From: Shinella zoogloeoides | GTDB lineage: Bacteria > Pseudomonadota > Alphaproteobacteria > Rhizobiales > Rhizobiaceae | Assembly: GCF_020883495.1 (NCBI RefSeq) | Contig: NZ_CP086610.1 | Span: 2,213,501 to 2,277,500, forward strand | Length of the DNA: 64,000 nt | Reading direction: 5' to 3' | In this document: positions 25,301-32,999 of the stretch, one piece after another | Layout: each line of letters opens with the position of its first letter | Position numbering within the stretch: position 1 is the stretch's first letter | Program-made: the position numbers and the translations under genes | The notes under the pieces: generated by a model | Told to the model about the DNA's origin: nothing | The model's database searches: none | The model's input: the letters and a program-made list of their open reading frames with translations, nothing else

Positions 25301-25605
25301 ATATCCACGAGGAGTTCACCTACATCTCCCGGGCGTTCGCGATCGGCGAGGCGGTGCGGATCGCGAACTACTTCAAGGCCTATCTTCCCGGCGGCTCGAC
25401 CATCGCGGCCAGCCTGTCGATCGACGGCGGCCCCTTCGTCAACATGCCGGTCGTCGACAACGAGCAACTGGCCTTCCCGCTGTGGGTCGACCGCAAGCAC
25501 GAGCTGACGGGGCAGACCGGCACGGCCTGCCGCCTGAAGCTCGTCGGCACGGGCGGCCCGGCCTCGCGCCTTGTCGCCGGCCACTATTCCGCCGCCGTAT
25601 TCTGA
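22396..25605 (+). CDS. Large tail-fibre/baseplate protein (DUF4815-like)
   Basis: 1069 residues, the largest phage gene here. The N-terminal 300 residues (FEHPSGLPDAHDRGSQDSSA, QTIQRGVIKRLGHMIVNDG, RVYADGDIWDVPARVL) resemble DUF4815 domain proteins of Mu-like phages, which form the base of tail fibres. The middle contains beta-sandwich-like segments and the C-terminus (LVGTGGPASRLVAGHYSAAVF) is a short beta domain. Directly follows gpI with no gap, and is followed after 10 bases by the collar-type fibre gene. Confidence 0.75.
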   Translation: MAFEHPSGLPDAHDRGSQDSSAVQALVFYGMEPLIQAAEFNEWQTIQRGVIKRLGHMIVNDGDRIDGGAAFIDVEAETMTIAAGRVYADGDIWDVPARVLAGVGMVGRIDVGIRLVTTYVTHEDDPTLLGLVAGTVSEGEPGAAREIRSATWARREADEPGLFFTVYILQDGVILDQEGPNLMAPVTAALAAQDRPNGNYIVHGCRVTYLATNAGKQVFSISEGEANIYGYKRSRLVALRHEEPEDWDEMVIPGETHIYPGGATHTFEVDFAPIGVVNSILLTKEITVNVTRGPIANGQDGLPKTGVTSIVAITGYTKDVDYTLTGNTVNWGLAGGEPLAGVSYPCTFRYLDLVEPTAITDTAITVAGGAAGGTIIGAYTSKLPRIDRLCLAEDGSPLYIKGISARSNGLPPAAPDNALKLCQVHNDWMGPPRIVIDGKNDGVVFNPQADIARLKFAFLDMQRLMGLERIQQSIDSREPVAKKGIFVDPFIDDSYRDTGLAQSGAIFDGMLQLAIDPTFFTTTLTEPVMLDAVEEVIVSQPLKSFCEKINPYQNFNFLPGALKLVPPVDYWTETRDTWTSSRTREFNRGTRTDGGPLRTTATSSELIDTREELIEFLRQIEVAFTITGFAPGEILETLTFDDVDVMPAGVHTANGMGELSGTFTIPPNVTAGSKIVAAKGMGQTDATAMFAGQGTLETRTMRLVTTISTWTRPRMVAIGGGGRGSGADGSRGLDPQAQLFALPETRQVMGVDFHLCHIGDEAKHIVVNQVTSDNGNPTTDVQAEAIVPMVGAVVGWKPARWSLPITTTPQTLHGFVIKTDDADHSISIAKLGGFDQELQQKISGHPYTPSPRFSSVNASTWTAHQDEALAFRVIASSYPVTTKIVELGSFDLVACSDLEVRATVEIPSAGCSVEFEVERTNGTKYRLAPLQVLQLTEYITETVQLRAILKGTSKLSPILYAPVVLVAGHIHEEFTYISRAFAIGEAVRIANYFKAYLPGGSTIAASLSIDGGPFVNMPVVDNEQLAFPLWVDRKHELTGQTGTACRLKLVGTGGPASRLVAGHYSAAVF

Positions 25606-25615
25606 GGAGCACGCC

Positions 25616-27169
25616 ATGGCTGACACAACCGAACACCTCCTCATTCCGAAGCCGAACCGCGCGCGGGTGCCGTCCCGTAACATCGACGAGCAATTCGATG
25701 AGCTGGCGCTAGCCTTGGACATGGTCGATGCCTTCATTCATGCCCTGCGGCAGGCGGTGGTTTTACTGGCGCCTGCCGACCACGATCAGGCGATGGAGAC
25801 AATCACCGGCCTGGTCGACGCGCTCAATGCGAAGATGCCGGCCGATCGCCAGTTCAAGCTCGACGATCTCACCGACGTCGACGGGGCGACTGCCGCGCCG
25901 GTGAACTATGTCCTGGTGAAGTCGAGCGGCGGGCTGTTCGTACCGTCCACGGCGCTGGCGGCGCTGGGCGTGCACCCGCATCTGATTTCCGAGGTGACGG
26001 GCCTTGTCACCGCGTTGACCGACCGTCCGACGCGCGACGAGGTGGCGGCAGGGCTGGATGTCCTCAATGATGACCTGATGGCCGAAATCCAGAAGCGCGG
26101 CGTGCCCATTGGAACCATGGTTCATTCTGCTGTGCCGCTGGAAGCCTATGGCTATCTCCTCGCCAACGGAGCGCCATGCACCCCGGTCACCCCAGAACTG
26201 CGCGCCGCGTTGCTGGCCGCCGGCAGTCCGTTCGGACATAACGGGACGGACCCGTTGCTCCCTGACGAAGTGACCGCCAATCGCTTCCGGCGTGCTGCAG
26301 GCGGGAGCCTGCCGGTTGGCTCGGTGCAGGCCGACCAGATGCAGCGCATAACCGGGTCGATACGTGTTCGATCTACCGACGTAGCTGGATCGGCGTTTGT
26401 GGTGGCGGCTGACGGTGCTTTTTCTGCCAGCACGCAAACCGGACCTAGTGCTTCGGGCACGACAGTTGGCACCACACGCGGTCAGGACGTCTTGACCCTC
26501 GACACCGCCAATTCGCCCGGTGCGCGCACTGGCGATGAAACCCGCCCGAAGGGCATCACTTATCTGCCGTACATCAAGGCATTTGGCGCGATCACGATTG
26601 AGGGCATGGCGGACCTTTCCGCGCTCTTCAATGCGCTCGCGACGGAGATGGAAGCGGTCGCCGGAACTGACAATACGAAGCTCATGACGGCGCTGCGGGT
26701 GCGGCAGGCGATGAGGCTCCGCAACGGCGGGACGATTGCTCTTTCCGGGACGTCCGTTGAATTAACCGGCATACCTGCCGATGTGCAGCGCGTGACGCTT
26801 GATGTCGATGCCACGTTTTCAACGAATGTTGGACCGCGATTGGAATTGGGTGACGCATCGTCGTTCGCCGGGTCTGGCTACAGTGGTGCGGCGGCTAGAT
26901 TTGTTACCACCGGATCGAGCGCTGCCGCCTCAAGTGCTTCGTTTTTCGATGACGGTGCGTCTCAAACATCTCGCCTTGCTCGATACGTCCTGACAAAACA
27001 GAGCGGTAATGCCTGGCATATCGAAGTTTCTGGCCAGTACGGTGCAGGAGGTGCTTTCTTCGGTTACGGAAAGGCAACTGGCCTTTCAGCAGCGCTATCG
27101 CGCCTGCGCCTCTCGACCGGGTCAGCAGCAACCATGTCCGGCACTGCGAAAATCTGGTGGGAGTTCTGA
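25616..27169 (+). CDS. Tail-fibre protein with tail-collar domain (putative receptor-binding)
   Basis: 517 residues. An N-terminal attachment part with a helix-rich region (residues 1-150) is followed by a collar-like segment (GTMVHSAVPLEAYGYLLANG) about residues 164-183, then Ser/Gly/Thr-rich beta repeats to the end. The C-terminal 130 residues (LELGDASSFAGSGYSGAA and beyond) would form the tip that meets the host surface. TGAGGAGCACGCC fixes the ATG at 25616. Base composition in the last 400 bases is visibly less GC-rich, as in exchanged receptor-binding tips. Confidence 0.75.
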   Translation: MADTTEHLLIPKPNRARVPSRNIDEQFDELALALDMVDAFIHALRQAVVLLAPADHDQAMETITGLVDALNAKMPADRQFKLDDLTDVDGATAAPVNYVLVKSSGGLFVPSTALAALGVHPHLISEVTGLVTALTDRPTRDEVAAGLDVLNDDLMAEIQKRGVPIGTMVHSAVPLEAYGYLLANGAPCTPVTPELRAALLAAGSPFGHNGTDPLLPDEVTANRFRRAAGGSLPVGSVQADQMQRITGSIRVRSTDVAGSAFVVAADGAFSASTQTGPSASGTTVGTTRGQDVLTLDTANSPGARTGDETRPKGITYLPYIKAFGAITIEGMADLSALFNALATEMEAVAGTDNTKLMTALRVRQAMRLRNGGTIALSGTSVELTGIPADVQRVTLDVDATFSTNVGPRLELGDASSFAGSGYSGAAARFVTTGSSAAASSASFFDDGASQTSRLARYVLTKQSGNAWHIEVSGQYGAGGAFFGYGKATGLSAALSRLRLSTGSAATMSGTAKIWWEF

Positions 27170-27171
27170 TC

Positions 27172-27564
27172 ATGACGTTTCGTGTTGTTTATGACCTCGC
27201 AACCGGCGAGCGTCAGGAAATCCCGCTGACGCCGGAGGAAATCGCAGCCCTTGAGCCGATAGCGCCCGAGCCGCCTCCGAATGAGATTTCCCGCCGTCAG
27301 TTCTTCCAGGAGTTGGCGAACCGGGAGCTGATCACGAAGGAGGAGGCCTTGGCCGCCATCACGTCCGGCACGCTGCCGGCAGAGTTCGAAACCCTCGTCG
27401 CAGCCATTCTCGACGAGGATATCGAATGGCAGGCGCGCATGGCCCTCTGCGGCGCGACGACCTTCCTGCGCACCAACTGGTTCGTGGATTACTTCGCTGC
27501 GATGAAGGGCTTCTCCTCGGCCTACATGGATGACCTCTGGAGCAAGGCCTTCCTCATAACCTGA
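27172..27564 (+). CDS. Small protein after the tail fibre, possible fibre-assembly protein
   Basis: 130 residues. Starts MTFRVVYDLATGERQEIPLT with a proline-rich spacer, then helices FFQELANRELITKEEAL and a C-terminal FLRTNWFVDYFAAMKG. Not assignable to a named family with certainty. Its position directly after the fibre gene (2 bases) is that of tail-fibre assembly chaperones. A strong terminator follows. Confidence 0.5.
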   Translation: MTFRVVYDLATGERQEIPLTPEEIAALEPIAPEPPPNEISRRQFFQELANRELITKEEALAAITSGTLPAEFETLVAAILDEDIEWQARMALCGATTFLRTNWFVDYFAAMKGFSSAYMDDLWSKAFLIT

Positions 27565-27641
27565 CGTCCGGCCGCGCGCCGGGTTGATTTTCGGCCGGGG
27601 AACGCGCATCTTCCACCGCAGAAGCGGACTTAGCGATCAAG

Positions 27642-27667
27642 GGGCTGACAACTGTCAGCCCTTTTTC
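27642..27667 (+). terminator. Rho-independent terminator after the fibre block
   Basis: GGGCTGAC (27642-27649), loop AACT, GTCAGCCC (27654-27661), then a T run. It separates the baseplate/fibre transcript from the sheath/tube transcript that starts at 27723. The spacer 27668-27722 may hold a late promoter. Confidence 0.85.
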
Positions 27668-27722
27668 TATTCCGCCCACGCCTAACGTCGCCCCAGCTTT
27701 GAACCATCAGCAGGGACGACCA

Positions 27723-28979
27723 ATGTCAGGCACCACGGACTTTGTCGGCGTACGCGGGTTTTCGAACCTGCGTAGCACCGTCGCCAAGATCGACACGCGC
27801 AACAGCACCGTCGTCGGCGTCTGCCTGCCGGCACCCGCTGCCGACAACACGGTTTTCCCGCTCGACGAGCCGGTGCGCCTGTCGATCGACGATCCCGAGC
27901 AGGTCGAGAAGCTCGGCGCGGGCATTGCGCGCGACACCGTCGACCAGTTCCTGACGGAAGGCATCGTCACCGATCTCGCCTTCGTCCGTTCCGAGCATTC
28001 GACCCTGACCGATCCGGCCGCGAAGCTGGAGGCGGAAATCAATTCGATCGTCGGCAGCGCAGGTTCCAAGACCGGCATGTGGGCGCTGCTGGACGCCAAG
28101 AGCCACATCAAGATCGAGCCGGGCAGCATCATCTCGCCCGGCTATATGGCCCATCGCCTCGGCGGCGCGGCCAATGCCGTCGCGACGACCGCCCGCACGA
28201 TCTGCGACCGGATCATCGACTGCATCGTCATTGCCGACACGCCGTCCACCTCCGTGGAGGCCGCGATCGAATGGGCCGAGGACTTCGCGACGGCCCTCAA
28301 TGTCGTCGCCATGTATCCGGGCGGCGTCGTGAACCTCGGCGCAGGAAACGTCACGCGGCCGATCTCGGCCAACGTCGCCGCCGCCATGGTGCGCCGGGAC
28401 AAGGAAACCGGCGGCCCCTACAAAGCCTTCTGGAACCGCCCGCTGCAGGGCATCCTCGCCCCGTCCGTGCCGGTCGGCTACACCGATGGCGATGTCAGCT
28501 CCGAGGCCAACCTGCTCGCCCAGGCCGGCGTCGGCACCATCATCGAAGGCAATCTGCTGTGGGCACCCTTCACAACGGCGACGGACCCGACCGTGAAGAG
28601 CTGGCGGTCCATCAAGAAAATCCGCACCCGCCGCGCCGTCGAGAAGGCGATGCTGCGGCCGCTGCGCCAGTACATGTCCGAGGACATCACCGGGCATGTC
28701 GTCTCGCTGATCTATCGGGCGGCCGACCAGTTCCTGGGCGATCTCGTCACGCTCGGCGCGCTCATCGACTACGAGCTGATCTGGTCGAAGGCCATGAACC
28801 CGGCAACCTTGCTGGAGGCCGGTGGTCTGCGCACGAAGATGCGCTGGGCCGAGACGCCCGACCTCGTAGACCTCCAGCTCTACGATGAAGCCATGCCGGA
28901 GGCTTTCGACGTGCTGCAGGCGGCAATTGCCTCCGCGCTCTCGCAGCTCGGCCTATCCAACGTGCGCGTCACTGCCTAA
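27723..28979 (+). CDS. Tail sheath protein gpFI-like
   Basis: 418 residues with the P2 FI pattern: GTTDFVGVRGFSNLRSTVAK, TGMWALLDAKSHI, PGYMAHRLGGAANAVATTAR split, and the C-terminal VVSLIYRAADQFLGDLVTLG. It polymerises into the contractile outer tail tube. Near-normal length (P2 FI 396). Followed after 12 bases by the tube gene. Confidence 0.92.
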   Translation: MSGTTDFVGVRGFSNLRSTVAKIDTRNSTVVGVCLPAPAADNTVFPLDEPVRLSIDDPEQVEKLGAGIARDTVDQFLTEGIVTDLAFVRSEHSTLTDPAAKLEAEINSIVGSAGSKTGMWALLDAKSHIKIEPGSIISPGYMAHRLGGAANAVATTARTICDRIIDCIVIADTPSTSVEAAIEWAEDFATALNVVAMYPGGVVNLGAGNVTRPISANVAAAMVRRDKETGGPYKAFWNRPLQGILAPSVPVGYTDGDVSSEANLLAQAGVGTIIEGNLLWAPFTTATDPTVKSWRSIKKIRTRRAVEKAMLRPLRQYMSEDITGHVVSLIYRAADQFLGDLVTLGALIDYELIWSKAMNPATLLEAGGLRTKMRWAETPDLVDLQLYDEAMPEAFDVLQAAIASALSQLGLSNVRVTA

Positions 28980-28991
28980 AGGAGAATTTTC

Positions 28992-29534
28992 ATGGACGGC
29001 CTGATCAGGGGTGCCAACTGGTACTGCGGCGAGATCAACCAGCGCCTTCGCGCCGACGAAACGACCCTGCCGGTGCTGCGCCGTGAGATGATGCAGCTCG
29101 TCATGGGCGGTGGGTGGTTTTCGTTCGAACTGCCGGCCGAAGTGCAGCCGCTCACCGCCGAGATGACGGTGGAAGGGGTCCACAAGGACCTCAAGGCCCG
29201 GTTCGGCCGCGAACCCGGCGACTGGACGACGGTCTCGTACTACGAGAACCTGCTGAATGTCTTCCCGTCGAACTCGACTGGCGAAGTCGCCAACGGCGCG
29301 GCGCAGAACCTCGGCCGCGTCGTGTTTCTGAAGGGACTGCTCAATGAATACGCTCAGGCGGGCGTGAAAGGGCAGAAGTCGAGCGGGAAGACCCGGCTCG
29401 TCTGGTCATCGATCGTGCTCTACCACGACATCTTGGACGGCCAGACCGTCCACAAGTTCGACGTCCAGAACAACACCCTGATCATCGACGGCATCAATTA
29501 CACCGCCGAGCATAATCGCCTCATTCGCGCCTGA
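28992..29534 (+). CDS. Major tail tube protein gpFII-like
   Basis: 180 residues. LVMGGGWFSFELPAEVQPLT, FGREPGDWTTVSYYENLL split, and the C-terminal DVQNNTLIIDGINYTAEHNR are typical of P2 FII, which builds the inner tail tube around the tape measure. AAAGGAGAATTTTC precedes the ATG. Ends 68 bases before the chaperone gene. Confidence 0.92.
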   Translation: MDGLIRGANWYCGEINQRLRADETTLPVLRREMMQLVMGGGWFSFELPAEVQPLTAEMTVEGVHKDLKARFGREPGDWTTVSYYENLLNVFPSNSTGEVANGAAQNLGRVVFLKGLLNEYAQAGVKGQKSSGKTRLVWSSIVLYHDILDGQTVHKFDVQNNTLIIDGINYTAEHNRLIRA

Positions 29535-29602
29535 TCGGCGCGGATGGGGGTGTTTTTCGCCGGCCGCGTCTGCGGCTGGTTCTGCTTTGAGGAGGTTTCA
29601 AA

Positions 29603-30085
29603 GTGACTTCGAATGCCCCGCAGACAATGAAAATCGAGACTGCGCTGGAAAAAGACGATCGGCTCGCCGTCAAGGTCGCAGAAATCCCGCTGCCGCCTGT
29701 CGACCAGTGGGAGGCGCTGGACAATTCCGGCGACGCAAAGAAGGTCAGTGCGACTGATCAGCAGGCCCCGGTCGAGCGCGAGATAGCCCAGCTCAATTTC
29801 GACATTCCGACGATGGTCGTGCAGCCGCTCGACTTTCCGTTCACACATCCTGTCCTCGGCCACGTCACCGAAATCACCGTGCGACGGCTGACGGTCGGGG
29901 CGGTGGGCAACATCCTCGATGGCCGGGCAGCCGACGCGCCGGACATGTTCGACATCTACGCAGTCATGACCGGAGTGCCTGCGCCGGTCCTGCGCGGCCT
30001 CATCGATGTCGACGGCGAGAGGGTAACGGGAGCGTGCTTCGATTTTTTGCCCCGACTGTTGCGCCCGGTGACGACGGCAAGCTGA
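29603..30085 (+). CDS. Tail assembly chaperone gpE-like (upstream frameshift partner)
   Basis: 160 residues from a GTG start after GAGGAGGTTTCAAA. The C-terminal two thirds (VQPLDFPFTHPVLGHV, VRRLTVGAVGNILDGRAADA) match the tail assembly family of P2 gpE / Mu gp41 type. Near its 3' end the codons GAT TTT TTG contain T TTT TTG (30043-30049), the canonical -1 slippery heptamer, so a fraction of ribosomes should continue into the next frame to 30249 and give a fusion of about 215 residues. Both forms bind the tape measure in related phages. Confidence 0.85.
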   Translation: MTSNAPQTMKIETALEKDDRLAVKVAEIPLPPVDQWEALDNSGDAKKVSATDQQAPVEREIAQLNFDIPTMVVQPLDFPFTHPVLGHVTEITVRRLTVGAVGNILDGRAADAPDMFDIYAVMTGVPAPVLRGLIDVDGERVTGACFDFLPRLLRPVTTAS

Positions 30086-30249
30086 CGCGCGTCATCATCG
30101 ACTATCGGCGCTGGCGGTCGGTCATGGCTCGTATTTCAAGCAGCTTCTCGACGTCCTTGAGTGACCTTCTCGCGATGCCATGGGACGAGGCCCTTCGCTG
30201 GTTTCCAGAGGCGAAAAGTATCTACGGGGAGACATGGGGTAAGCGATGA
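30034..30249 (+). CDS. gpE'-like frameshift extension of the tail assembly chaperone
   Basis: Open in the -1 frame relative to the gpE-like gene. After slippage at 30043-30049 reading continues APTVAPGDDGKLTRVII and ends SSFSTSLSDLLAMPWDEALRW...WGKR. The WDEALRWFPEA helix resembles P2 gpE'-type tails. No good ribosome site precedes an independent start, although ATG 30124 could give 41 residues. The stop overlaps the tape-measure ATG (ATGA). Confidence 0.75.
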   Translation: MLRFFAPTVAPGDDGKLTRVIIDYRRWRSVMARISSSFSTSLSDLLAMPWDEALRWFPEAKSIYGETWGKR

Positions 30250-32315
30250 ACAGTACGCTTGATGTCGCTCTGCGACTGAGGATGCATTACCAGGGCCGCG
30301 ATGCCGACAAGGCAGAGCGAGACATCAAGGACCTCGACGAGGCCGCCAAGCGCCTTGGCCGTTCCAACGGCGGCGACGCCCTGGCTCGCGATATCCGCAC
30401 GATTGGCAGCAATGCTGACGAGGCGCGCCAGAAACTCGGCAAGGTCGGTAGCGGCCTCAATGGCTTGAAGGGCGAGGCCCGCGACGCTGCCGCCGCGATC
30501 GGCAGCATCAAGGCCGAGGCCAACGAGACGCGAGCTGCTATAGGCCGAATGGACAATGGCGCATTTGCCGGACTGAAGCAGGACGCCCATGCCGCGAAGC
30601 AGGCTATAGCAGAGATCGGACAGGCAGCCGAGCGCGCCGAGCAGAAGATGCGCGGCTGGCGCGGCCCTGCGGTGGCGAAGGGGGGCGGGCTTGGATACAG
30701 CCATATTCCCGTTGGTCGGAGCGGCTCGGGTTTTCTGAATGCGGCGGAAGGTGCTGTTGATCAGTTTGGCCTGCCGATCGCGCTCGGAGCTGGTGGTGCC
30801 TATATGGTTGGCGCGGTGCCCGCAGGCGCGGCTGTTGTTGCCGGCGCGGCCGTCAACGCGGCGGGGAACGACGAATTCACCCTCGACCAAATCCAGAATA
30901 CCGGCGGCTTCAGCGATGAAGAGAAGCGCCGTTATGACGCCCTGATGGGGAAGATCGGCCCCAAGCATGGGATAGGCAAGCAGGGTGCAATGCAGGTGTT
31001 CGGGCTGCTCCAAGCCGGTGGGCTGGAGCATGGTGAAGCTGCAACGATGATGGATGATGTCGTTCGCTTTGCCAAATCGACAAATTCCGACGTGGGCGAT
31101 GCAGCCAACACGGCCACAGCACTGCGCAACAATATGAAAATTGCCCCCAAAGATTTGCTCGCCGTCTTTGATGCTATGACGGTGGGTGGCAATTCTGGGA
31201 AGTTTGAAGTCCCGGACATGGCTCGGAACTTCCCGTCGATGTTGGCCGCCATGGCCGTGCAAGGATCGACCGGCGCTGGAGGTGTCAATCTGGCAACTGC
31301 GCTGGCGCAGTCCATCATGAAATCCTCCGGCTCACCAGATCAGGCGAAAACCTCCTTCGAAGCCATGCTCCGGGACATGATGGCGCCCGAAGTCACCGTA
31401 CGGGCAAAGAAGGACTATGGGGTTGACGCGTCTGCAGTGAAGGAGGCGGCAGCCAAGTCGGGGCAAGACCCTGTCCTTGCCCTCATCAAGGCGTATCGCG
31501 AGGCAGTGGGCGGTGATGAAACCAAGATGCGCGACCTGTTCCGAAACGACGAGTCGTTCAAGGGTCTCGCCGCCGTTTTCAAGGACCTGAAAGAGGTCGA
31601 GGCATTGATGGCGAAAATGGAGAGCGCGAAGGGGGTCACCTCGGCTGGCTATGACAATGCGACGGATAATTTTAACTCTCAAAAAGACCGTCTGACCTCG
31701 AATGTCGGTCAGAATATCAAGGACCTTGCCAAGCCGCTTCTGCCTGTCCTGACCAGTGTCATGCGCACGATCTCCGAGAATATCGAAGCGGCTCGCGAGG
31801 CTCCAGAGAAAGACCCGATAAAGGGCCTCCCCGCCTCGGGCATCGCGGCAGAGGGGCTAAAGCTATTCCTAAAAGGGACCGCCAGCACTGGCGGCGAGCC
31901 GTCCGCTATCCAGCGTTTCCTCTTTGGCAAGGGCGCTGAAAAAGACTTCAACCTACGTGAGCATATGGGTGTTGATCTGCGAGGAACCGCGCAAAGCAGC
32001 ATGGAAGGCTACAATGAAGCCCTTTCAGCCGAGGGCGCGAAGGCGCAAGGTATTGCCGGCTCGATCGCCGATAGCATCAAGGCAATGTTCGGCTTCACCG
32101 TAACTCCCACGATCCAGCCGACTTATGTGCCTCCCAGCGGTGGTGGCGCTGCCGCGACGACGGGCCAGCAGCATACGTCCATCTCGCCGACCTCCAACAG
32201 GTTCAACCAGACGATCGTTTCGCCGAACTCGATGCATGCCGCGCGGCAAAGCCGGCGCGAGATCCAGAAGGCGCAGGCGCGGACCCTCTATGATACCGGC
32301 CGGAGTCTCGCATGA
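30246..32315 (+). CDS. Tail tape measure protein gpT-like (P2 T)
   Basis: 689 residues. Residues 1-145 form a heptad-rich coiled coil (RDADKAERDIKDLDEAAKRL and repeats with EARDAAAAIGSIK), followed by a hydrophobic Gly/Ala-rich stretch near 175-205 (LPIALGAGGAYMVGAVPAGA) and a central phage TMP-like domain (VQGSTGAGGVNLATALAQSI). Tape length usually corresponds to about 0.15 nm per residue, suggesting a tail near 100 nm. Follows the chaperone frameshift pair as in P2. Confidence 0.88.
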   Translation: MNSTLDVALRLRMHYQGRDADKAERDIKDLDEAAKRLGRSNGGDALARDIRTIGSNADEARQKLGKVGSGLNGLKGEARDAAAAIGSIKAEANETRAAIGRMDNGAFAGLKQDAHAAKQAIAEIGQAAERAEQKMRGWRGPAVAKGGGLGYSHIPVGRSGSGFLNAAEGAVDQFGLPIALGAGGAYMVGAVPAGAAVVAGAAVNAAGNDEFTLDQIQNTGGFSDEEKRRYDALMGKIGPKHGIGKQGAMQVFGLLQAGGLEHGEAATMMDDVVRFAKSTNSDVGDAANTATALRNNMKIAPKDLLAVFDAMTVGGNSGKFEVPDMARNFPSMLAAMAVQGSTGAGGVNLATALAQSIMKSSGSPDQAKTSFEAMLRDMMAPEVTVRAKKDYGVDASAVKEAAAKSGQDPVLALIKAYREAVGGDETKMRDLFRNDESFKGLAAVFKDLKEVEALMAKMESAKGVTSAGYDNATDNFNSQKDRLTSNVGQNIKDLAKPLLPVLTSVMRTISENIEAAREAPEKDPIKGLPASGIAAEGLKLFLKGTASTGGEPSAIQRFLFGKGAEKDFNLREHMGVDLRGTAQSSMEGYNEALSAEGAKAQGIAGSIADSIKAMFGFTVTPTIQPTYVPPSGGGAAATTGQQHTSISPTSNRFNQTIVSPNSMHAARQSRREIQKAQARTLYDTGRSLA

Positions 32316-32779
32316 GCGCCTTGAAGCCCTATGGCGCGCTCATCTCGATCGGTGGCGCGATCCTCTACACGGTCGGCCTCAACCCGCAGCGCATCAGCTA
32401 TTCCTCGACCGCACGCTTTCCGGTGCATTCGGTGCAGTCCGGGTTCCGCGTTCAGAAGACCGGCGTCGATCCCGAGCGCATCACCCTTGAGGCCGTGACC
32501 TTCCCGCACGTTGTCGGTGGCCTCGATGCCTATGCCATCCTGAAGGCGCATCATCGCGGCCAGTCCGTCGTTCCCTATGTGCGGCTGCGCGGCAATTACC
32601 TTGGCGACGTCAACGGCCTTTGCGTCATCGAGACCATAGACACCGACGAGGAGCGCCTGCACCCGTTCGACGGCGTCGGCCGCAAGGTGGACGTGTCGCT
32701 CGGTCTCCTGTTGCTGCCGCCTTCGGCCGCGCTTGGCGGCGGGCTGAACATCATCAATCTTGGAGGCCTGCTCGGATGA
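32312..32779 (+). CDS. Tail protein gpU-like
   Basis: 155 residues with the P2 gpU pattern: ISIGGAILYTVGLNPQRISY, RFPVHSVQSGFRVQKTGVDP and VDVSLGLLLLPP. It forms part of the tail tip or terminator. Overlaps both neighbours by four bases. Confidence 0.88.
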   Translation: MSALKPYGALISIGGAILYTVGLNPQRISYSSTARFPVHSVQSGFRVQKTGVDPERITLEAVTFPHVVGGLDAYAILKAHHRGQSVVPYVRLRGNYLGDVNGLCVIETIDTDEERLHPFDGVGRKVDVSLGLLLLPPSAALGGGLNIINLGGLLG

Positions 32780-32997
32780 CCTATCCCGTCCCGCTCGGCG
32801 GCGAGCGCATCGACCGGATCGCGCGCAGGCTCATGCAAACCGAGAACCGTGGCACCGTGGAAGCACTGCTGGAGGCAAATCCCGGCCTTGCGGCAATGAT
32901 GACAGCCGCCATGGTGCCAGCCGAGACCCTCATCCGCCTGCCGGCGACGTTCACACCGAAGACTGCGGCCAAGCGCTTCGTGCTGGCCTGGGAGTAA
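32776..32997 (+). CDS. Tail protein gpX-like
   Basis: 73 residues. GERIDRIARRLMQTENRGTVEALLEANPGL (two consecutive helices) and VPAETLIRLPATF match P2 gpX, a small LysM-like tail protein. ATG 32776 overlaps the gpU stop. Two bases separate it from gpD. Confidence 0.82.
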   Translation: MTYPVPLGGERIDRIARRLMQTENRGTVEALLEANPGLAAMMTAAMVPAETLIRLPATFTPKTAAKRFVLAWE

Positions 32998-32999
32998 TC

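Noticed and set aside
30124..30249. Independent 41-codon gene downstream of the gpE-like gene
   Set aside because: No convincing ribosome site; the slippery heptamer and the overlap geometry favour a frameshift extension instead.
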